Shown: one piece after another, positions 1-8,717 of the stretch
How positions within the stretch are numbered: position 1 is the first letter of the stretch
How the letters are laid out: every line of letters starts with the position of its first letter
Assembly (NCBI GenBank): GCA_023436205.1
Contig: JAEZKC010000071.1
Location: forward strand, 124,001-188,000
Reading direction: 5' to 3'
Source: Fibrobacterota bacterium
GTDB taxonomy: Bacteria; Fibrobacterota; Chitinivibrionia; Chitinivibrionales; Chitinispirillaceae
DNA: 64,000 nt
Notes under the pieces: model-generated
What the model saw: the letters and a program-made list of their open reading frames with translations, nothing else
Databases searched by the model: none
Told to the model about the DNA's origin: nothing
Program-made: the position numbers and the translations under genes

Positions 1-384
1 CAGCAGCTCTTTGAATCCACCCAATCGTTTTATAATATTCTCCTCATTGCCAATGTGATTTATAAACACAATCTTTATGCCAAATGTGGTTTCAACCTTA
101 CTGATATTGCAAAACTCCGTTCAAAATCAAAAGTAATCCCCCCCGACAGCGTAGATGGTATTTATACCTCAAGTTACCTGGATTATATGAAAATGGAACA
201 CCAAAGAAAAAGAGCAGATAGTCCCGCCAGTTACTATTACTTTTACCTGTACTTTCAGGGAGGTATTTTGCTTGATTACCTATCCCCGAATACAGTACAA
301 TCTGAAACGGATTCCAGGCAGGAGGAACTATCCAGAATTCTCTCTGCCAGACCTGATTCCCTGACGCTTTATTGGACATATTAA
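1..384 (+). CDS. C-terminal part of an unknown protein (5' end outside window)
   Basis: The frame is open from the first base to a TAA at 382-384, giving 127 residues, so the gene starts upstream of the window. I do not recognise a family. The fragment is rich in Tyr and Ser, has no clear membrane segment, and ends with a short aromatic tail (LYWTY). The stop lies only 20 bases before the ATG of the following CsgG-like gene in the same direction, so the two are probably co-transcribed. That hints at an envelope or secretion context, but no function can be assigned from this piece. Confidence 0.6.
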   Translation, partial: QQLFESTQSFYNILLIANVIYKHNLYAKCGFNLTDIAKLRSKSKVIPPDSVDGIYTSSYLDYMKMEHQRKRADSPASYYYFYLYFQGGILLDYLSPNTVQSETDSRQEELSRILSARPDSLTLYWTY

Positions 385-404
385 TACAAATATTAAAATC
401 ATTC

Positions 405-1769
405 ATGAAACGTTTTCTGATTCTACTCCTCTTCCTACTCCCCTACACTGTTTTTTCAGCCGATTTACCGACAGTTTCAGTCCTGTATTTTTCCGATCTC
501 TCTCCCCAGAAGAATTTTCCGACGCTGGCAAAAACCATAACCGAGATACTTATCACCGAACTGGCTTCTGATGAACAGATCGCGCTCATAGAACGGGAAC
601 AGCTGGAAAAAGCCATGGCGGAGATCGCGCTGGGGCAGTCCGGGGCAATTGACGAGAGCAGTGCTCCGAAGATAGGCAACCTGCTCAGTGCTCACTATAT
701 TCTCACCGGTTCCTATTTCATTCAAAAAAAGAAAATCACCATTACTGTCAAACTTATCAATACAGAGAAGGGTACCATAATCGGAAGTGACAAGATCACA
801 GATGATATTCGCAATTTCGACAGATGCTTCGGAAAAGTGGCCTCATCCAGCTTGGAGATAATAGCCAAACTGCACCCGGCGGCCAAAGCTGTGCTTACAG
901 GCAATACCGAAGTATCATTCGAAACTGCTGTGCAATTCGGAAACGCTCTGGACAAAAAAGATAAAGGCGAGCTTAAAGAAGCAGAGACCGTTCTCTCATC
1001 CATTCTTTCGGCAGCACCTGATTTCAACTGTGCGAAAATCACCCTGGAAGATGTCAGAAGCAGACTGAAAACATTAACAGAAAAACACAATCAATCCATT
1101 GAAGCACTAAAGCAGGAAAAAATGACTTTCATGGATTTCAACCGGGTAGCCAGCAACTACCTTTCACAGATGAAGTATTTTGAACTGCTTACCTTCTGCA
1201 TGAGCATGCGCAGTAATCCTCCGGAAGCCCCTCAAGGGAGCGGCATGGATGCAGCAGAACTTGTAGACTACTATCTGCTCACTGCTGCTCACAGTTTACG
1301 CAGATGGGAACTGGTTGTGCGTGAGGGGGAAAGATTTCTGCAGAAGTATTCAGGATCCATGTATTTCATTAATGTAAAAAATTATGTGCAGATGGCTGCA
1401 TCAGAGCATGAAAAACGCGAAACAAATGAAAAGTCAGTTCAGGATTCGATCGCGCCTTTACTGGAAAATCTCAAATCCGCCTCGCCAGCAAAACGAAAAG
1501 AACTCAACTACCATATCGGCATGGAATTTATGACTCGGGAACTTTACGAAAGCGCACTCATCTATTTCAAGAATATTGATATCAGCACTATTTCAGGGCC
1601 ATTGGGCGACGATTCTCCAGACCAAGTGCTTTTTAACCTGTTTATGTGCTATTACCAGAACTTTGATTTCCAGGCTATCTCTCATATTTTCGAAGCCACC
1701 TCCAAAACCTTCCCCGATTCACCCTATCTGGAGGGTATGCGATCAAGGGTGATTCTTTTTGGGGACTGA
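405..1769 (+). CDS. CsgG/FlgO-like secreted protein with C-terminal TPR-like region
   Basis: 454 residues from the ATG at 405. That start is chosen over an in-frame TTG at 372 because it directly begins a signal peptide (MKRFLILLLFLLPYTVFSA). Residues about 23-165 match the CsgG/FlgO pattern: an opening VSVLYFSDLS strand, then IEREQLEKAMAEIALGQSGAID, and the KIGNLLSAHYILTGSYF motif typical of CsgG N-terminal domains. There is no lipobox Cys at the signal cleavage point, so it is probably periplasmic rather than a lipoprotein. The remaining 280 residues are helical and look like degenerate TPR repeats. Relatives take part in outer-membrane secretion or assembly. The exact role is unknown. No good ribosome binding site is visible, which fits coupling to the preceding gene. 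Confidence 0.75.
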   Translation: MKRFLILLLFLLPYTVFSADLPTVSVLYFSDLSPQKNFPTLAKTITEILITELASDEQIALIEREQLEKAMAEIALGQSGAIDESSAPKIGNLLSAHYILTGSYFIQKKKITITVKLINTEKGTIIGSDKITDDIRNFDRCFGKVASSSLEIIAKLHPAAKAVLTGNTEVSFETAVQFGNALDKKDKGELKEAETVLSSILSAAPDFNCAKITLEDVRSRLKTLTEKHNQSIEALKQEKMTFMDFNRVASNYLSQMKYFELLTFCMSMRSNPPEAPQGSGMDAAELVDYYLLTAAHSLRRWELVVREGERFLQKYSGSMYFINVKNYVQMAASEHEKRETNEKSVQDSIAPLLENLKSASPAKRKELNYHIGMEFMTRELYESALIYFKNIDISTISGPLGDDSPDQVLFNLFMCYYQNFDFQAISHIFEATSKTFPDSPYLEGMRSRVILFGD

Positions 1770-1779
1770 TCGGGAAGAG

Positions 1780-1799
1780 GACGCCATAAAAATGGCGTC
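1780..1799. terminator. Hairpin between convergent genes
   Basis: Arms GACGCCAT (1780-1787) and ATGGCGTC (1792-1799) form a perfect 8-bp stem with an AAAA loop. It lies between the stop of the CsgG-like gene and the stop of the convergent dehydrogenase gene. There is no strong T run, so it could serve either strand. Confidence 0.6.
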
Positions 1800-1804
1800 T
1801 CTGT

Positions 1805-3004
1805 TTATGGTTTGATCAGAATTTTTGTATATCCGGCCCCTTCACCCTCACCTCGCAGATCAAATTTGCTGTACGCTTCCGGCGCTTTGCTCAATGGTAT
1901 GCGCTGACTCACGATAAAACTGGGCTTTGCTTTACCGGCAATAATCAGGTTACGAAGGTGTTCTGCATGTCGCTTGACAGGTGTTTGACCCGTTCCGATA
2001 GTAGCCCCCTTATACCATAGAAGACCAATGGGGAACGTGTACTCTCCCTTCTTGGCAAGCGGATCGGGAGCGTTGGGATCCTCTTTGAAGTAAACACCTA
2101 TCATGCCTACACTTCCGGTGGGGTTGAGCACTTTGGCAATCTCACGCAGATTCTGCACAGGATCCTGCACCGCAGGGTCAAAATCGCTGTAAGCCTGATA
2201 CCCGACAGCATCAATCGCACTCATCACCCCAGGCATCTTGGCATCCTGAGGACGCATGGCCGCATTGAATTTACTGTTTTTCTTGCGGTATTCAAAAATC
2301 TGCTCCGAAGGCTCTCCCTTTTCCATGTTTATGGGAATAGCTCCAATGCTGCTTGCCTTTTCCAGCCTCTCTTCGGAACGATCCACAACAAACACCTCCG
2401 AAGCCCCCTTCAAAATGGCACTGTAAGCTGAAAGAAGCCCCACCGGACCAGACCCGAATATGGCCACCGGTTCTCCCATCTGCACATTTGCCAACTCAGT
2501 GGCATGCCACCCGGTTGGGAAAATATCGGAAAGTAAAAGGAAATCATCCTCCAGCTCATCTCCCTCTTTACCCGGAAGCTTTATACAGTTGAAATCGGCA
2601 AATGGAACTCTAAGATACTCCGCTTGCCCCCCCTTGAAGGGACCCATCCCCGCATAGCCGTAACCAGCTCCGGCGCCGTCAGGATTGGCGGTCAGACAGG
2701 CATTATAGTATCCCCGCACACAATTAAAACAGAATCCGCAGGAAATGTTAAATGGCAGGACCACACGATCGCCTTTCTTTATGGAAAGGACGCTCTTACC
2801 CACTTCCTCCACAATTCCCATGTTTTCATGCCCGAACACCGTTCCGGGCGGCACCGGAGTGCGTCCATCGTACATATGAAGATCGCTGCCGCATATACCG
2901 GCTGTGGTGATTCGAATAATAATATCTGAAGGTTCCTGAATTTGCGGATCGGGAACATCGGTTACCACCACATTGTGCTTTCCTTCGAAAACAACTGCTT
3001 TCAT
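1805..3004 (-). CDS. Zinc-dependent dehydrogenase of the glutathione-independent formaldehyde dehydrogenase type
   Basis: 399 residues, normal length for this MDR subfamily, which oxidises formaldehyde or small aldehydes/alcohols with NAD in the cytoplasm. Catalytic-zinc residues are visible at C38 (GICGSD) and H59-E60 (GHEN). The structural-zinc cysteines are C89, C92, C95 and C103. The nucleotide-binding loop GSGPVGLLSAYSA follows near residue 185, with an acidic VVDRSEER strand end that suits NAD. The long insert after residue 235, including AIDAVGYQA, is characteristic of the glutathione-independent formaldehyde dehydrogenase group. A GAGG element lies before the ATG. Substrate is inferred from family, so a broader alcohol dehydrogenase role remains possible. 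Confidence 0.85.
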   Translation of the reverse strand: MKAVVFEGKHNVVVTDVPDPQIQEPSDIIIRITTAGICGSDLHMYDGRTPVPPGTVFGHENMGIVEEVGKSVLSIKKGDRVVLPFNISCGFCFNCVRGYYNACLTANPDGAGAGYGYAGMGPFKGGQAEYLRVPFADFNCIKLPGKEGDELEDDFLLLSDIFPTGWHATELANVQMGEPVAIFGSGPVGLLSAYSAILKGASEVFVVDRSEERLEKASSIGAIPINMEKGEPSEQIFEYRKKNSKFNAAMRPQDAKMPGVMSAIDAVGYQAYSDFDPAVQDPVQNLREIAKVLNPTGSVGMIGVYFKEDPNAPDPLAKKGEYTFPIGLLWYKGATIGTGQTPVKRHAEHLRNLIIAGKAKPSFIVSQRIPLSKAPEAYSKFDLRGEGEGAGYTKILIKP

Positions 3005-3032
3005 GTTTAACCTCGTCTTGTCAAATGTATTC

Positions 3033-3079
3033 AGAAATCAGAATTCTAAAATCCGAAATCCAAAATCCAAAATCGAAAC
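3033..3079. repeat. Low-complexity AAATCC-type tandem stretch
   Basis: The gap between the dehydrogenase and the DUF3795 gene contains repeated units such as AAATCCGAAATCC and AAAATCCAAAATC. These are irregular 7-8 base near-repeats preceded by GAATTCTAAA. It is upstream of the dehydrogenase start and codes for nothing visible. It may be a copy of a dispersed intergenic repeat, which one window cannot establish. Confidence 0.5.
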
Positions 3080-3140
3080 CATGGTTAACTTATGAAAGCA
3101 CGGGGCATACCAGCGGATTACAGCGCTTGAGGAGAAATTA

Positions 3141-3539
3141 TCAGCTCTTTTGACTTCCCGCTATTGTGTCCAAGTTTTCCTTTTTGCAGAAAAAAGCTTT
3201 TACCAGCACCTCTTTTTCCTCTTCGCAACAGAGCTCAAGTGCTCGGGAGTTGTTCTGAGAGAAAAGAAGAGCCTCTTCCACAATGCTGCAGGGATAATGG
3301 GAACAGTATCCACAGTTTTCATATCCCTTTGCAAAAGCACAATCACGCAAAATGCTATAAGCACATACATTTTCAGAGCTGCATCCCCCGCACGCCAGTT
3401 TTTCCGCAGGAGACGTCTCATCTCTCCAGCCAGTCTTCACCCAGAGCTCCTTCACTTTTTCGAGCCTGTCTTTATCCTGACCGGCCAGAGCTCTTGGGCA
3501 TACACTGCAATTGTCTCCGCAAGCACCAATCCCAGGCAT
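3141..3539 (-). CDS. DUF3795-type cysteine-rich protein
   Basis: 132 residues with an AGGAG ribosome binding site before the ATG. The protein has the DUF3795 cysteine layout: ACGDNCSVCPRA at residues 6-17, CGGCSSENVC near 50-59, and DCAFAKGYENCGYCSHYPC near 66-84. Such clusters probably bind metal, zinc or an iron-sulfur centre, but no member has a well-established function that I can cite. It is cytoplasmic, with no signal peptide. The gene follows the GH74 gene by about 57 bases on the other side but has its own ribosome binding site. Confidence 0.75.
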   Translation of the reverse strand: MPGIGACGDNCSVCPRALAGQDKDRLEKVKELWVKTGWRDETSPAEKLACGGCSSENVCAYSILRDCAFAKGYENCGYCSHYPCSIVEEALLFSQNNSRALELCCEEEKEVLVKAFFCKKENLDTIAGSQKS

Positions 3540-3595
3540 TGGATACTCCTAAAATGTAACCTTCTGGCGCGCAGAATCGCGCGCCAGAGGTCAGT

Positions 3596-6199
3596 TTATT
3601 TAATGATGTGCATTACCTTGCCAAACAGTTCCCTGCCGGAACTGCGTACTGAAATTACATAAAAGCCCTGTGTCCGCACCAGGCTTGCAAGCTTGAGCTC
3701 CACCGCCTTGGAAAAAGATCCCCTGTAAACAGATCTGCCTTTTAAATTGTAGATCTGAACACTCAGCGGTTCTGAATTACCTGCAAGCACAAGCGTTCCC
3801 CTGTTGAACCGTACCCCCTTAAAAAGTGGATCCCGCTTCACTTCTGCAGGGCTGCTCGGATCATCCACCCACTCGGCAGGCATACGGACTGCGATCCCCC
3901 GACCGGCTGTACTGCGGTACACCACACCAAAAGTATTGGCATCACCTCTTACAAAGTTACCGTTTGCAAGTGCGCCATACTTGTGCTCATCGTCATCGAT
4001 TCTCACCCAGCTTTTGGCCTCATCGATTGACTGCCAGATTCCCCTTACCCCGTCAATTGTCCCGTAAAAGTAAATTGCGGGATAATTTGTTCCTGGAGCA
4101 GCCTTACCAAAACCCACCGCCTCCGCATGCTGCACCCGCTGAGTGTAAACCGGATCAGCCTGGGGGTTTATATCCACAAATGTAACTCCCCCATCGGTGG
4201 AACGGGCCAGAAATCCCCCGTTAATCCCATCCCAGGAATAGCCCACTACCCACACATGCCCCTCCACACCGGGAGTGACCTGCATGTCATTTGTCCAGCT
4301 GAAATTTCGGCTGCTCACCTTATTGAAGCTAACCCCTTTATCGGTACTTTTGTAAATTTCACCACCGAACGCATAGAACACGTTAGGGTTGACCGGATCA
4401 GCCTTGGGGAGCGGCTTGTTATAGCTTATTCCGGAACACTCAGTCCAAGTCTCTCCCCAGTTGTCGGTTCTGTACAACACATTCTTCTCATGAGGTGCCC
4501 ACAGCACAACCTCGCCGTCACTTGACACTGCTATCTTTCCCTTGTAATTCTGGCCTGGCCCCGGATGAGTGGCGAACTTGGTCCAGGTTCTACCGGTATC
4601 GGTGGAGTAGTAAAGAGGAAATTTGTATTCCGTATTATCGGCTGCTTTGTCATTACCACCTACCCGTACCACAACAGCTGGGTTCTGCTTGGCGTAATCT
4701 ATCCCGGTAGTGGATCCGATCTGAGGGGTGTGTCTGCTGCCGGAAACCGGCTTGGTGATATCAGTATGCACAAACCCGTCATAGTCCCCAATCACCGTAA
4801 TAAGCGGTCCACCGGGAATACTCACCAGATCCTCAGGAACCGTCTCCTCAAGCCCCCGCACGGTAAAATTCCACCGGAACCGTTCGCCGGGAGAAAAGTT
4901 ATCTGCCATGTAAATCCCATTACCGGATGTGACAAACACCCGTTTGGGGTTGAAGGGATCAAACTCGATACTGCCCGCCCAGTGAATGCTCTCCCCCTCG
5001 ATCCAGTTGAACTCGTTTTTGTAAAGAACCGCAATGGGAGCGTCTGCAGGAGCATTGGAAATCTCATCATCTTTGATATCACCGAAAACACTGCTCCAGC
5101 TGCTGCCGCCGTCAGTGGTGGCGAAAATCTTATCCCCCCAGCCGGCTCTGGTGGAGTTGTCCCAGCGTTGAGGCTTCCAGGTGTTGATAGATGATATCAC
5201 GATATGGTTTGAATCGGCAGGATCCATGGAAATTCCCCCGAATCCTCCGAAGTGCGCATCCCACAACGTCTGGCCGGGATACTCGGGATTTGGCGGATCG
5301 TCAATCCAGTTTTCAGGTGAAATATCTTGCCAGGTCTTGCTTTCTGTATCGTATTTGAGTACCGCGCCTCTACTGATGGTGGTACCGTTACCGAAACCGG
5401 GACCGGCACCGTTGGCCACCGTCACATACAGGAACTTTCCACCGGGAGTAAGCACTGCCCGCTGAGGCATCACCTGCTTTGACAAGCTGGGAAGAGCGAT
5501 GGGATTCCAGGTCTCCCCCGCATCATCGCTTACAAACAGGTTACTGCCTGTTGTTGACATTCCTATATATATGCGCTGAGTGACTCCGGCTGCACTCCTT
5601 GACCCGTCAAACATGACAAAGCAGATCCCCAGTCCATTGGCCAAAGGAGTCACCCCGGGAACATTGGACCAGGAGGATCCCCGATCGGTGCTTTTCCACA
5701 GACCATCGGAGCGGGTTCCGCAGAAGAGGATATCCCCGTTGTTGGGATCGACCGCAAGCCGCTCACCATTTTGCCTGCCAAAACCGTTCCCGTGAGTTTT
5801 AAAGAGAGAGGTCACATTTATGGTATCGAAGGTGGTTCCGTAATCATCAGAGCGCAGAATCATGGTCTTACCCTGATTCCAGTATTCGGTTCCGGCCAGC
5901 ATGTAAAGCCGGGAGGGATTTGAGGGGTCAAGGGCCAGAGCATCCACCCCCAGAAGTCCCATGTCATGGGGACCGATCCAGTCGGTAATGCAGATCCAGG
6001 CCTGGTTCCCGTCATCCCAGCGATAGGCTCCTCCCACATCGGTGCGGGCGTAAAGGAGATTTTTTTCTGTTTTGGAGGTGATGATGGCGGAAACGAATCC
6101 TCCTCCCCCCATAGTGACCGTGCCCCACTTGAATTCCTGAGCCAGAGCCAGAGAAAAAAAGGAGAGGGCCAGACAGCAGATTTGTAAAGGTTTTTTCAT
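3596..6199 (-). CDS. GH74-family beta-glucanase/xyloglucanase, secreted, with C-terminal sorting tail
   Basis: 867 residues. An N-terminal signal peptide (ALSFFSLALAQ, about 1-21) is followed by the paired seven-bladed beta-propellers of GH74, with many Asp-box-like turns (STDRGSSW, STDGGVTF, TDNWGETW). ARTDVGGAYRW near residue 51 matches the segment that carries the first catalytic Asp in GH74 enzymes, and NGERLAVDPNN is another family signature. The last 60 residues (SVQIYNLKGRSVYRG to the end) look like the C-terminal secretion/adhesion tail seen in Fibrobacter and Bacteroidota exoenzymes. Expected activity is endo-hydrolysis of xyloglucan or related beta-1,4-glucan outside the cell. Exact specificity cannot be read from sequence. 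An AGGAG site precedes the ATG. Confidence 0.85.
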   Translation of the reverse strand: MKKPLQICCLALSFFSLALAQEFKWGTVTMGGGGFVSAIITSKTEKNLLYARTDVGGAYRWDDGNQAWICITDWIGPHDMGLLGVDALALDPSNPSRLYMLAGTEYWNQGKTMILRSDDYGTTFDTINVTSLFKTHGNGFGRQNGERLAVDPNNGDILFCGTRSDGLWKSTDRGSSWSNVPGVTPLANGLGICFVMFDGSRSAAGVTQRIYIGMSTTGSNLFVSDDAGETWNPIALPSLSKQVMPQRAVLTPGGKFLYVTVANGAGPGFGNGTTISRGAVLKYDTESKTWQDISPENWIDDPPNPEYPGQTLWDAHFGGFGGISMDPADSNHIVISSINTWKPQRWDNSTRAGWGDKIFATTDGGSSWSSVFGDIKDDEISNAPADAPIAVLYKNEFNWIEGESIHWAGSIEFDPFNPKRVFVTSGNGIYMADNFSPGERFRWNFTVRGLEETVPEDLVSIPGGPLITVIGDYDGFVHTDITKPVSGSRHTPQIGSTTGIDYAKQNPAVVVRVGGNDKAADNTEYKFPLYYSTDTGRTWTKFATHPGPGQNYKGKIAVSSDGEVVLWAPHEKNVLYRTDNWGETWTECSGISYNKPLPKADPVNPNVFYAFGGEIYKSTDKGVSFNKVSSRNFSWTNDMQVTPGVEGHVWVVGYSWDGINGGFLARSTDGGVTFVDINPQADPVYTQRVQHAEAVGFGKAAPGTNYPAIYFYGTIDGVRGIWQSIDEAKSWVRIDDDEHKYGALANGNFVRGDANTFGVVYRSTAGRGIAVRMPAEWVDDPSSPAEVKRDPLFKGVRFNRGTLVLAGNSEPLSVQIYNLKGRSVYRGSFSKAVELKLASLVRTQGFYVISVRSSGRELFGKVMHIIK

Positions 6200-6234
6200 T
6201 TCAACGCTCCTTTAGCGGTTTCTCCGTTTGTTGG

Positions 6235-6262
6235 AATATAATTTTCACTACACAAACTGCAA
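6235..6262 (-). promoter_or_regulatory. Candidate promoter of the GH74 gene
   Basis: On the minus strand TTGCAG (6262-6257) and TATATT (6240-6235) are separated by 16 bases, 36 bases upstream of the GH74 ATG. This matches a sigma-70-type promoter reasonably well but was found only by eye. Confidence 0.4.
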
Positions 6263-6456
6263 GGGTTTTCCTAGATTTTAAAGGATTAAACTGCGGTTAA
6301 GGTCCTCTCTACCCTTCCCCTTACCGCTACACAGAGAAACCGGATGATGCCCCTTCCCGGTTGGATGGTTATTACCTAATTGATAACATCTATGGTCTGC
6401 CTCTTGCTCAAGATTGTCTTTAGGTAATCCACTCCCCCAAACGGTGTAAAAGGCAT

Positions 6457-8646
6457 ATGGACACTCAGGTAATGCCCAAAAACTATTTCATCTGGCGAGG
6501 GCAGTCCCTTCTGATCTGCCGCAGCGAAGGGGAGATCACCCGGGGAATCTCTGGTTATTATTTCAGGGGCGCGCGCCACCTTTCAAAGCTCCAATTTTTG
6601 ATCAACGGGCAAAAGCTTCGTCTCTGCTCTCTGAGCAAGCCCGATTTCAGCACCATGGAGTTTTTCTACATCTATCCTCCGGTACAAAAAGCGGGTACCG
6701 GCGGCAGCGGTTCGGGTATGATCGACAAAGTGGAGGGAATCAGCGTTCTGGGACTCGACATAAACGCAAATTACACTGTTATGCCGGGCAGCCTTTCCAT
6801 AAAGCTCAGCATTGCCAACCGCTGGGACAGTAGCGTGCATTTTGAACTGCAGCTTGAGCATGGAGCCGATTATACTTCCTTCGATGATGCCGAAAGCAAT
6901 GTGCAGAAAGTAAAGGCTCCCGTTCGCGTTTCCCAAACGCCTCATAAACTTGAATACTTTTTTGACCACGCGCAGCTTCCGTTCAGAACACGAATTGTAC
7001 TTCCGGAGCAGTCTCTCTGGCGTCATGAGGGTTCCAGAGTTTCACGCATTATGGAAATCGACAGGGGAAACACTGCAGATCTCACGTTCACCTTCATCCC
7101 GATCGACCCTCAACTTTCCACTGGTCATCAAGACTGGGTGCAGCGGCTGCAGAAGGTAGAAAGCCTGAAACGCGGCATGTGCCGGATAAGCTCCGCATCC
7201 CCCCAGGGCTACGCCTCAATTGTGAACAGATCCATGGAGTATATCTCCAGCGCCGCACTGCTCGACGGAGAGCCCGATGAGTGCCTCACCCCGGCCGGCG
7301 GATTTCCCCGATACCCTTTTCTTTTCGGGAGAGACACCATCACCAGTGGATGGATGATGGCCATGTTCGACGGCGGGGTGTCAATCGAACATTCACTTAA
7401 CCGACTGGGAAGACTTCAGGGGAAAGGGTTCGACACATTCCGCGACGAGCAACCGGGCAGAATCATCCAGCAGGCCCGGCACGACCCTTCCTCAAGACTG
7501 GGAGAAGACCCGTTTTCACTTTACTATGGCGACTACGCCTCCCCTTTCATGTTCATCATTTCATTGGCCCATCACTATGCCTGGACCGGTAATAAAAAGG
7601 TGATTAACAGGCACTACGACCATTGCCGCACGATACTAAACTGGGCCGAAAACCATGGAGATATCGACGGCGATGGTTTTCTGGAATACAAGACGCAATC
7701 CCCCGATGGTCCTCGCAACCAGGGGTGGAAAGACAGTGAAAATGCGGTGGTAAACAGCGATGGTTTTCTGGTCGAACCGCCCATAGCCACCTGTGAAGTT
7801 CAGGGGTACTACTATGCGGCTCTGCAGGCCATGGCCCTTTTTGCGTTTATTAAAAAATCCTTCAAAGATGCTTCCCGCTACTTTAAAAAGTCAATCGAGC
7901 TCAAGCGCAGATTCAACCGGGAGTTCTGGGTCGAATCGGGACGATATATCGCTTTCGGGCTCGATTCCAAAAAAGAGAAGATCCTCACCCGGGCATCCAA
8001 TATGGGGCACTGTCTTGCTGCCGGTATTATCGACAAGTCAAGAATAGGTCATGTAGTGGATGCCCTCTTCGATGGCGACATGTTCAGCGGGTGGGGGGTG
8101 CGCACCGTGTCCAGCGCTAACCCGTCATACAATCCACTCTCTTATCATCTGGGAAGTGTGTGGCCGGTCGAAAACGCCACCATTGCTTTCGGGCTTCGAA
8201 GGTACGGCTTCGACAGTCACGCCCAGAAGCTTCTGGAGGTAAACTACGAACTGGGGCTGCTGTGGGGAGGGTTTGTTCCCGAATGTGTTGGGGGATACCC
8301 CAGGGAATCGACACTGCATCCGGGGGCACATCCCCGGTCAAATCCATTTCAGACCTGGAACGCCGCAGCGTTTGCGCTCTTTACCCATGTCATGCTGGGG
8401 CTTCAGCCGGCAGCACCTGTCAAGACCCTTTTTATCGACCCGCAGCTGCCTGCCTGGCTTCCCGATCTTACAGTAGAGAACCTGCGGGTGGGCGAAGCAA
8501 ATGTCACAATGCATTTCAGGAGGTGTAGAAACGGACGCACTCGCACAACGGTTCTCAAAAAGCAGGGGACACTTTTCATTTTACACCAGCCCCCGGTAAA
8601 CTCCATGCACACTCCCTGGTGGAAGCGACTGGCAGCTTTGAAATGA
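6457..8646 (+). CDS. Glycogen-debranching-type amylo-alpha-1,6-glucosidase family protein
   Basis: 729 residues. The first 230 residues form the beta-rich N-terminal domain of bacterial GDE-type proteins (YFIWRGQSLLICRSEGEI, RGARHLSKLQ). The rest is the alpha/alpha-barrel of the amylo-alpha-1,6-glucosidase family, with FLFGRDTITSGW, DEQPGRIIQQARHDPS, NQGWKDSENAV, GWGVRTVSS, YHLGSVWPVENA and NPFQTWNAAA. These are the conserved blocks of such enzymes, which cleave alpha-1,6 branches or act on related glucosides. There is no signal peptide, so it is cytoplasmic. The start is uncertain: ATG 6457 and ATG 6472 are both possible and neither has a strong ribosome binding site. It is divergent from GH74, which may reflect shared carbohydrate use. 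Confidence 0.8.
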   Translation: MDTQVMPKNYFIWRGQSLLICRSEGEITRGISGYYFRGARHLSKLQFLINGQKLRLCSLSKPDFSTMEFFYIYPPVQKAGTGGSGSGMIDKVEGISVLGLDINANYTVMPGSLSIKLSIANRWDSSVHFELQLEHGADYTSFDDAESNVQKVKAPVRVSQTPHKLEYFFDHAQLPFRTRIVLPEQSLWRHEGSRVSRIMEIDRGNTADLTFTFIPIDPQLSTGHQDWVQRLQKVESLKRGMCRISSASPQGYASIVNRSMEYISSAALLDGEPDECLTPAGGFPRYPFLFGRDTITSGWMMAMFDGGVSIEHSLNRLGRLQGKGFDTFRDEQPGRIIQQARHDPSSRLGEDPFSLYYGDYASPFMFIISLAHHYAWTGNKKVINRHYDHCRTILNWAENHGDIDGDGFLEYKTQSPDGPRNQGWKDSENAVVNSDGFLVEPPIATCEVQGYYYAALQAMALFAFIKKSFKDASRYFKKSIELKRRFNREFWVESGRYIAFGLDSKKEKILTRASNMGHCLAAGIIDKSRIGHVVDALFDGDMFSGWGVRTVSSANPSYNPLSYHLGSVWPVENATIAFGLRRYGFDSHAQKLLEVNYELGLLWGGFVPECVGGYPRESTLHPGAHPRSNPFQTWNAAAFALFTHVMLGLQPAAPVKTLFIDPQLPAWLPDLTVENLRVGEANVTMHFRRCRNGRTRTTVLKKQGTLFILHQPPVNSMHTPWWKRLAALK

Positions 8647-8717
8647 TCAGCTAATCGGCCCATGTATTGCATTTCCGTATGGAAGTACCTATTCTTTTCC
8701 TGCTATCCGGAGGAAAA

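Noticed and set aside
2353..2929. Three overlapping plus-strand frames inside the dehydrogenase gene
   Set aside because: They are antisense shadows of a gene with full family motifs.
3150..3662. 170-residue plus-strand frame opposite the DUF3795 gene
   Set aside because: The minus-strand reading has the cysteine clusters and a ribosome binding site; the plus frame has neither.
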